Origin: SZUA-186 sp041552135
GTDB taxonomy: Bacteria; Pseudomonadota; Gammaproteobacteria; UBA9214
Assembly (NCBI GenBank): GCA_041552135.1
Contig: JBFELL010000030.1
Span: forward strand, 1 to 21,645
Reading direction: 5' to 3'
Length of the DNA stretch: 21,645 bases
Positions 14,685 through 21,645 of the stretch are shown one piece after another. The notes under the pieces were generated by a model. The model saw only the letters and a program-made list of their open reading frames with translations, searched no databases and was not told the origin of the DNA. The position numbers and the translations under genes are program-made. How positions within the stretch are numbered: the first letter of the stretch is position 1; each line of letters starts with the position of its first letter.

Positions 14685-17369
14685 ATGCTCAAGGGATTGA
14701 AAAAGCTGCTTATGATCCAGGAGGAGGAAACCGGGCAGGTTATCTATTTCCTGCTCTTCTTCCTGCTGGTCAGTGCCGGAATGGCCGTTGGCCGCAGTAG
14801 TGCCGACGCCATGTTCTTCAAGCGCTTCGGCATCGAATATCTCCCGGTGATGTACATTATCCAGAGCTTTCTGCTGGCCATGGTCAGCACACTGTATGCT
14901 GCATTTGCCGACCGTGTTCCTGCCGAGTCGTTTTTCAGGGTGCTGTTCAGTGTCCTGACACTGCTGGTCGCTGCCAGCTGGGTGGTCATTAGCTATACCG
15001 GCTCGTCACTGATCTACCCCTTCTACTACCTGGTCTACGAAGTCGCCTCCGAGCTGCTGCTGGTACATGCCGCCCTGTATGTATACCAGAACATGAACAC
15101 GTTACAGGCCAAGCGGCTCACACCGCTGTTTTACGCCGGAGCCCAGATCGGCACCATTACCGGCGGCACCCTCCTGGCGGTGCTGGCACCCGTCATCGGC
15201 ACCCAGAACCTGCTGCTGCTGTGGTGCCTGCTGCTTGGTGCCGGCATTACCGCGATCGTCCTGCGACACCGTCGATACGGTGCCTCGGCGCATTTCCGTG
15301 CACCGAGAAAAACGCGCAACCTGCTGCAGGCATGCACCCGCGACATCCAGCAGGGTGTCAGGTACAGCTACCGATCGGATCTGCTGCGCGCCGCTTCCCT
15401 GGCGCTGTTTTGCATGGTCATCGCCTTCTACATCCTCTGCTACAGCGTCAACCGGGTCTACACCCAGACCTTCGAATCCGAGGCGGCATTGACCAGCTTC
15501 TTCGGCGGGCTGACGGCGGTTACCAGTGCGATTGCGCTCCTGTTGCAGCTTTTCGTCACCAACCGGACCATCCAGCACTTCGGGATACGCAAGATCCACC
15601 TGCTATTCCCGTTGACCACCATCACCAGCCTCGTTGCACTGGCATTCAGCTTTGCCCTGCCCGCTGCCCTGCTGGGGAGTCTCAACAAGGACTCCCTGAT
15701 GCCTGCCTTTCGCAACCCGATCAGGACCATGTTTTTCAACGTGCTGCCCGGCTACCTGCAGGGACGTGTACGCGCAATGTCGATCGCGATCGTCCTGCCA
15801 CTGGCCCTGTTTTTCTGCGGCAGCCTGTTGTGGCTGATGCTGAAAGTCGAGGACACCCGCTACTTCCTCGTGCCCGGCATACTCGCTGCATGCGGTTATC
15901 TCTACTTCAACCGGAAAATGAACCGTGCCTATGTGTCCACCCTGCTGAATACCCTCAAGGAAAAACTGTTCCTGCCCGATGAGCGGCTGTATGCCGAGCT
16001 GCAGGGCGGCAGCGGGGATGTCCTGGAGGAAATCACGCATGGCGTCAACCACGAGGAAAGCGAGGTGGCCATTGCCTTCTCGCGTGCGCTGGTCGACGCC
16101 TTCCCCGATCGCGCCGTCGACATTATTCTTGAACGCGTCGCACAGGCTGACAATGCCACGGCCGACCGGCTGCTCGGGATACTGGCACCACTGGATATCC
16201 GTCCGCATATCCCGCAACTGCTCAGGCTGACCGAGCAGGGCGATAACCACCTGCGGGCAACCCTGCTGAAAATGCTTGTCGAACAGGGCGATGCCCAATC
16301 ACTGGAAATCGCATCGGGCTACCTGGACAGTGACAATCCGCGTCTGCGCGCTGTCGCGATCTGCGCTGGCCTGAGAATCGACGGGCATGAGGTGGAGGCC
16401 GTATGGCTCGAATTGCTCGATGCGGGACTCCCCTCCCGCCTGGCCGCACTGGACCTGATCCCCGACCTGCAGCTGCTCGACGAGGCCGGCAGGCGCAGGA
16501 TCGCCCCGGTCTACCGGCAGGTGATCACGCAGTTGTTGCAGCAGCAGCCGGATGACATACGCATCCGTGTCCTGCGGCAACTGCCCCGCTGGACCGGTGA
16601 CGTCGAGGTCGCTGTCACGGAGGTGCTGGCAGAGGATATTGTCAGCGATAACCCGGAGCTTCGAGAGGCGGCCGCCGGCTGCCTGCACCTGCTGCTCGAA
16701 CCCGGCAGCGACGAGCTGGCGTTGCAGGTCCTCGGTGACGGGCATCCCGGCGTCCGGCAGGCCGCCCTGCGCGAACTGCAGCGACACGTCGCCGATTTCC
16801 AGGACATCGCCACGCGATGGGTGAGTGACAACCAGGGTAACCCGCGGGCCCAGCAGGCCCTGATCGAGTACCTGCAGCAGACGAAACTCCCGAACGCGGC
16901 GTACGAAAGCATTGCCGGGCGCAAGGCGGACGAGGCCAGCCGGCTGCACGATGCCCTCGCCGGCCTGGAGCAGGCCATCGCCCGTAACGGCGAGACGAAC
17001 GCACTGGTGCTGCTCAGACATACGCTGCAGGAACGCCTGGAGCAGACCATCCAGCTCGCCCTGCTGGCCCTGACGCCACTGCACGAACCCGGTACCATCG
17101 GCATTATCCGTGCCGGCTTCTCCAGCGGAGACCTGCGCCACGTCGCCAATGCCATCGAGGCACTTGGCAACCTGGACAACCGCCACGTCGCCGAGCGCCT
17201 GCATGCTATCCTGCAGGACAGCATCGGCAAACAGGACAGGGGGGGCACCGGCGTGTTCGGCAATCTGGATCGCGTACTGGACTGGTGCCTGGCACAAACG
17301 GATACCTGGGTGCAGGATTGCGCCCGCTATGTACAGGATTCCACCACCACGGAGAACACCCGTGCCTGA
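14685..17369 (+). CDS. NTT/MFS-like 12-TM membrane protein with C-terminal HEAT repeats
   Basis: An 894-residue protein. Residues ~15-430 contain about twelve hydrophobic helices resembling ADP/ATP-translocase (NTT) or MFS carriers, starting ETGQVIYFLLFFLLVSAGMAVGR and including YEVASELLLVHAALYVYQN and the conserved R-NPIRTMFFNVLPGYLQGRVRAM stretch. Residues ~450-894 are soluble and made of alpha-helical HEAT-type repeats (ILAPLDIRPHIPQLLRL, NPELREAAAGCLHLLL, HPGVRQAALRELQRH and others). Canonical NTTs exchange ATP for ADP in intracellular parasites; HEAT-fused relatives occur in free-living bacteria with unknown substrates, so nucleotide exchange should not be assumed. GAGGCGAG is upstream of the ATG. 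The stop overlaps the start of the next gene, a cNMP-binding protein. Confidence 0.75.
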   Translation: MLKGLKKLLMIQEEETGQVIYFLLFFLLVSAGMAVGRSSADAMFFKRFGIEYLPVMYIIQSFLLAMVSTLYAAFADRVPAESFFRVLFSVLTLLVAASWVVISYTGSSLIYPFYYLVYEVASELLLVHAALYVYQNMNTLQAKRLTPLFYAGAQIGTITGGTLLAVLAPVIGTQNLLLLWCLLLGAGITAIVLRHRRYGASAHFRAPRKTRNLLQACTRDIQQGVRYSYRSDLLRAASLALFCMVIAFYILCYSVNRVYTQTFESEAALTSFFGGLTAVTSAIALLLQLFVTNRTIQHFGIRKIHLLFPLTTITSLVALAFSFALPAALLGSLNKDSLMPAFRNPIRTMFFNVLPGYLQGRVRAMSIAIVLPLALFFCGSLLWLMLKVEDTRYFLVPGILAACGYLYFNRKMNRAYVSTLLNTLKEKLFLPDERLYAELQGGSGDVLEEITHGVNHEESEVAIAFSRALVDAFPDRAVDIILERVAQADNATADRLLGILAPLDIRPHIPQLLRLTEQGDNHLRATLLKMLVEQGDAQSLEIASGYLDSDNPRLRAVAICAGLRIDGHEVEAVWLELLDAGLPSRLAALDLIPDLQLLDEAGRRRIAPVYRQVITQLLQQQPDDIRIRVLRQLPRWTGDVEVAVTEVLAEDIVSDNPELREAAAGCLHLLLEPGSDELALQVLGDGHPGVRQAALRELQRHVADFQDIATRWVSDNQGNPRAQQALIEYLQQTKLPNAAYESIAGRKADEASRLHDALAGLEQAIARNGETNALVLLRHTLQERLEQTIQLALLALTPLHEPGTIGIIRAGFSSGDLRHVANAIEALGNLDNRHVAERLHAILQDSIGKQDRGGTGVFGNLDRVLDWCLAQTDTWVQDCARYVQDSTTTENTRA

Positions 17370-17844
17370 CCTGTTCGACCGCATCGCGCTGCTGAAACGC
17401 TCACCGGTGTTTTCCAGGGTGGCGACGGAAGACCTGCGCCATGTCGCCCAGGCGCTGGAAGAGGAACACTACTTCACGGACGACCTCGTCTTCGAGATCA
17501 ACGCCCATGGAGACCACCTCTATCTGCTGGTCAGCGGCCAGGTGGGCATTACCCTGGATGCGGACAGTGACAGCCGCAACTTTATTGCCACACTCGGCCC
17601 CGGCGACTGCTTCGGCGAGATGAACCTGCTGGACGACCAGCCCCGCTCCGCCACCGCGCATGTACTCGAGGACAGCACGGTACTGGCGCTGGACAAGGCC
17701 CGCCTGCGCGGCCTGATCCTGAGCTACCCGGAGCTGAGCATCGGCATGCTGCGCAGCCTGTCGCTGAGGCTGCGGGAGGCCAATATCAGGAGGAGCGACG
17801 AGCCTGCCAGCAAACCGGAAATATCAAACAGGGAGGCAAAATGA
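17362..17844 (+). CDS. Stand-alone cyclic-nucleotide-binding domain protein
   Basis: A 160-residue protein that is essentially one CNB domain (MPDLFDRIALLKRSPVF start). It shows DDLVFEINAHGDHLYLLVSGQVGI and a textbook phosphate-binding cassette, F84-G85-E86-MNLLDDQ-P94-R95-SATA, with Glu and Arg to hold cAMP or cGMP. There is no helix-turn-helix after it, so it is not a CRP-like regulator. It starts with GTG inside the end of the previous gene (overlap GTGCCTGA), with GGAG 7 bases upstream. The arrangement suggests a split version of an NTT-HEAT-CNB protein, acting as a regulatory subunit on the cytoplasmic HEAT tail. Its stop overlaps the next start (ATGA). Confidence 0.88.
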   Translation: MPDLFDRIALLKRSPVFSRVATEDLRHVAQALEEEHYFTDDLVFEINAHGDHLYLLVSGQVGITLDADSDSRNFIATLGPGDCFGEMNLLDDQPRSATAHVLEDSTVLALDKARLRGLILSYPELSIGMLRSLSLRLREANIRRSDEPASKPEISNREAK

Positions 17845-18602
17845 TGCAGGAAAGACACACATGGACTGCGGGCATGCGCATTGACAGCAGGATTGCGCTG
17901 TTGCTGGGACTACTTTGCCTGGCAGACATCCAGGCAGCGGAGACCCTCTCACCCCAGTTGCAGGACCCGCACAGAAACGCGGCCGGATTCTTCGACATCC
18001 ATGTCTGCAACTGGCCGGATCGTGACCTGTTTTTCATGTCGCTGTTTTCCACGCCACGCTTCGAGGAGGTCGAGCAGGTCGAGGTCTTCTTTCCCAATGG
18101 CAGCCTGCTGACTCGACTCGACCTGGGCAACTACCGCACCATTCACCGCAAGGAAAAACCGGACAAGCGGGTCTTCATGAACGAGATCGACGTGCCGCCC
18201 GGCGCGCCGGACGGCTGGTATTCCACGCGCGTCACCCTCAAGGACGGCAAACGCCACATCGCCCGCGACTATGTCATCCTCTCGCCATTGCCGCAGGCCT
18301 CGGGCCAGGTCCCGGCACACGAGGCCGAGGTGAAGGGAGTTCCGGCAGAGCTCCGCTGGGACCCGGTACCCGGTGCCGGCTACTACCAGGTCTTTCTCCG
18401 CGACCTGTGGAATGACGGCAAGATGGTTTTCAGCTCGAAACTGCTGGATGAACCGCGGGTGCAATTGCCGCCGGACCTGCTGGAGGCCGGCGGCTACTAT
18501 TCATGGATCGTGCATGCACGCGACCTGAATGAACATTACATGCTGGGGGACTTCAACCACGGCTCGATCAGTCCCGTGTACACCTTCTCGATCGAACCCT
18601 GA
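17841..18602 (+). CDS. Secreted protein of unknown function, FN3-like C-terminal domain
   Basis: A 253-residue protein with a signal peptide: a basic stretch, then IALLLGLLCLADIQA cleaved before AETL (about residue 32). The mature part has two sections. The first (about 40-150) is unrecognised, with DIHVCNWPDRDLFFMSLFSTPRF, a putative FFPNG turn and a GWYSTRVTLKDGK strand. The second (about 165-253), ELRWDPVPGAGYYQVFLRDL ... GGYYSWIVHARD, looks like a fibronectin-type beta sandwich. The stop of the CNB gene overlaps its ATG at 17841; the ATG at 17844 has better spacing from GGAGG and could be the true start. As the last gene of the operon it probably is a periplasmic partner of the transporters. 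Function unknown. Confidence 0.75.
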   Translation: MMQERHTWTAGMRIDSRIALLLGLLCLADIQAAETLSPQLQDPHRNAAGFFDIHVCNWPDRDLFFMSLFSTPRFEEVEQVEVFFPNGSLLTRLDLGNYRTIHRKEKPDKRVFMNEIDVPPGAPDGWYSTRVTLKDGKRHIARDYVILSPLPQASGQVPAHEAEVKGVPAELRWDPVPGAGYYQVFLRDLWNDGKMVFSSKLLDEPRVQLPPDLLEAGGYYSWIVHARDLNEHYMLGDFNHGSISPVYTFSIEP

Positions 18603-18710
18603 GCCATGCGGCTGCAGCAGTCTTCAGACCCACTGCTGCCCGGGCTTAAAATCGCCCGCTGCGGACATCCCGGTGAAGATCACTGCTGTCCGGTTTGGCG
18701 ACAAGCGATT
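18603..18710. other. Gene-free stretch with repeated element-end motif
   Basis: After the operon stop there is no coding sequence. The motif ACTGCTGYCC occurs at 18632, 18682 (as ACTGCTGTCCGGTT) and 18711 (the tip of the repeat element). These look like partial copies of the element's terminal repeat, perhaps scars of repeated insertion and decay. No terminator with a U-run is seen for the operon. Confidence 0.45.
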
Positions 18711-19232
18711 ACTGCTGTCCCGTTAACGCCCTCTCCCTCCGGGAGCACCCAAACGGCGGGCATAAAAGGGTTGTGGAGAGGGGATCAATAAACGCCAACC
18801 CGCTGATTTCACATCCCCTCATCCTGCCCTCTCGGCAATTGCTCCATGCATCGCCCAAAGCGCCTGCTTCTGGTGCCCTGGCTCCTGCATCCATGCAGTC
18901 GTCCCGCAGGGAGAAGGAACGCCCTGTTCATCATGCTGTGACCCATCGTCATGTCCTGCGGGTCAGGAGCGTTTGTATAACTGTGTTTACCCAATCATTG
19001 CAAAAAAAGCTTACCGTAGGAGCGGCGCCTCGCCGCGATTCGCGCCGGGGGCGGCGCTCCTGCCGTGCTGTGTCAGGACCTCACAGACGGTGAACTCCGA
19101 AAGCATAATGAAATATTCATGACTACCTGCTACATCATGGGGCGAAACCCGCTTTCAGGGCAAGATTTATGCAACTATCGGGTTTATTCAGTATGTTGCA
19201 AACAATCCAGACACAGTTAACGGGACCGCAGT
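18711..19232 (-). repeat. MITE-like element, long copy, inverted relative to 1-232
   Basis: The ends are ACTGCTGTCCCGTTAAC (18711-18727) and GTTAACGGGACCGCAGT (19216-19232), a 17-bp terminal inverted repeat with one mismatch. Read on the minus strand it follows the copy at 1-232 block by block: tip plus GTCTGGATTGTTTGCAACAT, then the block with CCTGACCCGCAGGACATGA, then GATGAACAGGGCGTTCCTTCTCCCTGCGGGA, then AGGGCAGGATGAGGGGAT and the final CCCCTCTCC-rich part. It holds extra segments, the largest about 200 bp near 18985-19190 with a REP-like hairpin, and one of about 75 bp near 18830-18910. No intact transposase is present. Target duplications are not evident. Confidence 0.75.
19016..19064. 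repeat. REP-like hairpin inside the long element copy
   Basis: GTAGGAGCGGCGCC ... GGCGGCGCTCCTGCC makes a GC-rich imperfect hairpin of the widespread GTAGGAGCGGC type of dispersed palindromes in gammaproteobacteria. It lies only in the extra segment absent from the short copy, so it probably entered the element later. Confidence 0.6.
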
Positions 19233-19286
19233 CCATACAGAAATACGTCTGCCTGCCGGGGGGCCTTTCATCATGACCACGCAAGC

Positions 19287-19330
19287 ACACGGAATCCCGA
19301 CAAGCGGAGCCTCTCCGTGCTATTCCGTGT
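19287..19330. repeat. Inverted repeat downstream of the cyclase gene
   Basis: ACACGGAAT (19287-19295) and ATTCCGTGT (19322-19330) are perfect inverted arms, with a second inner stem CGGAG/CTCCG between them. The '...CACACGGAA...' text belongs to a common dispersed repeat type. It lies about 90 bases past the cyclase stop and might help end its transcript. The rest of 19233-19418 shows no gene. Confidence 0.45.
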
Positions 19331-19418
19331 GTTTCCATGGCGCTTCAATCCTGCATGAAAACTTCATACCTTATCGCGAATTTCGCAACCCGCGACAGGT
19401 GGGCAGCAGGGCAAATGA

Positions 19419-21645
19419 TTATTTCGTGGTGTGCGCGAACACACCGTCCCAGTCCTCACCGATGCCCTGTGACTGCAAGGTAGCGGTACGCTCCAGGTAC
19501 AGGGTATAGAACTTTCGCTCGGGCCAGGCATCATGCAGCGACTGGAAGGCAGAGCGGGCCTCCTCCAGACTGCCTGCGAAGTACTGTTCCAGTGCCCGGT
19601 TGCTCTGCTCGACCTCGTCAGCCAGTTCGGCGGACACACTGCCCGACAGGCCGACCGGCTCGTAGATGGTTACCGGCTCGTTCTTGCCCTTGACCTTGAC
19701 CCGGTCCAGGCAGCGCAACAGCATGTCGTCCAGCCCCTCGGCCGTGGTTTCACTGACGATCAGACCGACACCGTAGTATTTCGTCAGCCCTTCGAGGCGT
19801 GAACCGAGGTTCACCGCGTCACCGATCACGGTATAGGCCCGCCGGTACTCGGAACCCATGTCACCAACGTTCATCATGCCGGTGTTGATGCCGATGCCGA
19901 TATTGATCGCCGGCCAGCCGCGCTCGCGGATCTCATCCTGCATCGCCGCCAGCTGCTCGAGCATTGCGAGGGCGGCCTCCACTGCATGCCGCCTGTGTCC
20001 GGGATCGTTTACGGGCGCACCCCAGAAGGCCATGATCATGTCGCCAACATACTTGTCGATCGTGCCGCGCTGCTCGAAGATGATGCGCGTCATGGGTGTG
20101 AAGAAATGGTTCAGCAGCTTCTTCAGCTCATCCGCGGCCAGCGATTCCGAGATCGTCGTGAAGCTGCGAATATCGCAGAACAGCACCGACAGTTCCCGAC
20201 TCTCCCCCTCGACGGAAAAACTCCCCTCGGGGTTGCGGCTCATCTCATCGACGATCTCGGGCGGCACGTACTGGCCGAACACCGACTTGAGCTGCTTGCG
20301 GCTGCGCGCCTCCGTCAGGTACTGCGCCAGCAGGCCGACGAAAAGTGCCAGCGGCAGCTGCACCAGCATCGGTACCGCCAGCGGCAGCCACAGGTCGAGT
20401 GCCTCGAACGACATCTGCACTCCGGCCACGTACAGACCGGAAAGCACCAGTGCCAGCGGCACGGCGGCAATCGCCGGCAGGAGATAGATACCGGCGCCCA
20501 GCACCAGCCCGACCAGCATCAGGATCACGACCGTGGTCCAGGCACCGACCGGTTTCAGGCTGCGATCGGTCAGCAGGTTGGCAAAGGCCGTTGCGGCGAT
20601 CTCGACACCGCTGAGGTCCACCCCGTCCTCGTTGGTGAATACGGTATAGAACCGGTCCGGCTGGCCGGGGTCGTAAAGATCGGAGAAACCGACGAAGACC
20701 ACCTTGCCGGTAAAATCCAGCGCGGCCTCGGAGACCGTCGCCGACCCCCCCTTGAGCACGGCATTGTAGGGTATGTTGGGGATACTGCCGGGCGTGCCGT
20801 AGAAATTCAGGTAGCGATTGTCGGGACCGGCATAGAGCCCGGCCAGGGCCGTGATCAGCCGGCGTTCGTCCCCCGTCAGCACCTCCCTGGCCCACTCACT
20901 GCCGAGGATTTCCCGCACCCGGTCGACGAGGCCGGGATCGAGAACAAAGGCACTGCGCAAGCGGTACATCAACTGATCCACCTCGCTGGCACGGCCCACT
21001 TCCGCCTGACTGCGCGGCAGCTCCTCCAGCCCCTCGGCCCCTGCCCGTTCCAGCACGTCCAGGAAGCGTTCCAGTACCGGCAGCGCATGGACCTGCAGCG
21101 CCGCCGACGGCATGGTCGGCACATCGCCGGCGCTGGGCTTGAAGGGCCAGAACCGGTAGACATTGACCTGCACCTTGGGTACCGGGAACGGCGCCAGTGC
21201 CTTCGCCGCATCGGCCAGTGCCGGGATGGGTGGCACCAGCTCCTCCACCCAGATGGTGCCGGTCAGATTGCCCTCCATGTCATACATCGGCTGGCGCTTG
21301 CCGTTCAGGCGCTCGAACAGTACCACCCGCTCCGCCGCCGCCACGGCACGGGCAAACTCGGCATCGTCCTCCGCGTCTTTCGGCCGCTGGAAGTCCATGT
21401 CGAAGATGATGGTGGAGGCGCCACGTGCGACCAGTTGATCGATCAGCCGGCCGTGAATGGAGCGTGGCCAGTCGCGCGGCAGCTTGGGCAGACCGAGGCC
21501 GGCGATGTCGCGCTCGTTGATTGCGACCACCGCCACCTCGGACGGCGGTTCGATGGGACCCCGCACGTGAAAGAGCCAGTCGAGACCAACGTATTTCTCG
21601 AATTCGGCGCCCAGGGGGGTCAGGCCGAGGATAACGCCGACAAGA
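19419..21645 (-). CDS. CHASE2-domain class III adenylate cyclase (5' end beyond window)
   Basis: The frame is open to the window edge (in frame, upstream of the GTG at 21566, it reads LVGVILGLTPLGAEFEKYVGLDWLFHVRG), so the true start lies outside. Order: CHASE2 extracellular sensor (to about 20620, with VAVVAINERD and ASTIIFDMDF), three transmembrane helices (TVVILMLVGLVLG through LFVGLLAQYL), then the cyclase domain with FCDIRSFT and DKYVGDMIMAF holding both metal Asp residues. Lys (20052-20054) and, seven residues before the catalytic Asn, Thr (19830-19832) occupy the base-recognition sites; Asn and Arg (NLGSR) for the transition state are present. This Lys/Thr pair is the class IIIb adenylate cyclase pattern. 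It makes cAMP at the inner membrane in response to an unknown periplasmic signal. It is convergent with the operon encoding two cNMP-binding proteins. Confidence 0.9.
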   Translation of the reverse strand, partial: LVGVILGLTPLGAEFEKYVGLDWLFHVRGPIEPPSEVAVVAINERDIAGLGLPKLPRDWPRSIHGRLIDQLVARGASTIIFDMDFQRPKDAEDDAEFARAVAAAERVVLFERLNGKRQPMYDMEGNLTGTIWVEELVPPIPALADAAKALAPFPVPKVQVNVYRFWPFKPSAGDVPTMPSAALQVHALPVLERFLDVLERAGAEGLEELPRSQAEVGRASEVDQLMYRLRSAFVLDPGLVDRVREILGSEWAREVLTGDERRLITALAGLYAGPDNRYLNFYGTPGSIPNIPYNAVLKGGSATVSEAALDFTGKVVFVGFSDLYDPGQPDRFYTVFTNEDGVDLSGVEIAATAFANLLTDRSLKPVGAWTTVVILMLVGLVLGAGIYLLPAIAAVPLALVLSGLYVAGVQMSFEALDLWLPLAVPMLVQLPLALFVGLLAQYLTEARSRKQLKSVFGQYVPPEIVDEMSRNPEGSFSVEGESRELSVLFCDIRSFTTISESLAADELKKLLNHFFTPMTRIIFEQRGTIDKYVGDMIMAFWGAPVNDPGHRRHAVEAALAMLEQLAAMQDEIRERGWPAINIGIGINTGMMNVGDMGSEYRRAYTVIGDAVNLGSRLEGLTKYYGVGLIVSETTAEGLDDMLLRCLDRVKVKGKNEPVTIYEPVGLSGSVSAELADEVEQSNRALEQYFAGSLEEARSAFQSLHDAWPERKFYTLYLERTATLQSQGIGEDWDGVFAHTTK

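Noticed and set aside
16299..17384. 361-codon minus-strand frame
   Set aside because: It is antisense to the HEAT-repeat region; composition is that of a shadow frame.
18711..19418. Possible intact transposase or small ORFs in the repeat region
   Set aside because: Frames are 60-130 codons, lack ribosome sites and known motifs, and cross the repeat boundaries.
1..21645. CRISPR array
   Set aside because: The repeats are dispersed palindromes and two element copies; no regularly spaced direct repeats were found.

Overview
The window looks like chromosomal DNA of a gammaproteobacterium. Evidence is the housekeeping cluster fur / bamE / ratB-ratA / smpB, a MutT protein fused to a ThiE-like domain, and a free-standing MlaC-family protein. 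A LysR regulator of the CbbR type suggests, but does not prove, a carbon-fixing (chemolithoautotrophic) lifestyle. Codon use is GC-rich and even across the large genes. No tRNA, rRNA, CRISPR array or intact transposase was seen.

Left part (1-6854). Positions 1-232 are a terminal-inverted-repeat element whose longer copy lies inverted at 18711-19232. It is followed by a gene-poor stretch with two likely gene remnants, then cbbR and the MutT-ThiE-like gene. fur points the opposite way and diverges from bamE. A nest of dispersed palindromic repeats separates bamE from the leftward genes ratB, ratA and a sodium:neurotransmitter-symporter-family transporter. smpB diverges from that transporter, has no visible ribosome site, and is not followed by ssrA here.

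Middle (6968-10228). A large SEC-C / TPR / sulfotransferase protein, probably a protein-modifying or carbohydrate-modifying enzyme, is convergent with a secreted MlaC-family lipid carrier.

Right part (10399-18602) is the most interesting region. Six tightly spaced rightward genes encode a LolA-like periplasmic protein, an RND/MMPL transporter with a C-terminal cyclic-nucleotide-binding domain, a membrane-anchored Met/Asn-rich heptad coiled coil, an NTT/MFS-like 12-helix membrane protein with a long HEAT-repeat tail, a stand-alone cyclic-nucleotide-binding protein whose start overlaps the previous stop, and a secreted protein of unknown function. The MlaC-family gene diverges from the same promoter region. 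I infer an envelope (probably lipid) trafficking machine controlled by a cyclic nucleotide. A CHASE2-class III adenylate cyclase, cut by the right edge, is convergent with this operon and could supply the ligand.

Between operon and cyclase, 18603-19418 holds no gene, only repeat-element sequence and hairpins. All functional statements come from sequence motifs and family knowledge; no database search was run.
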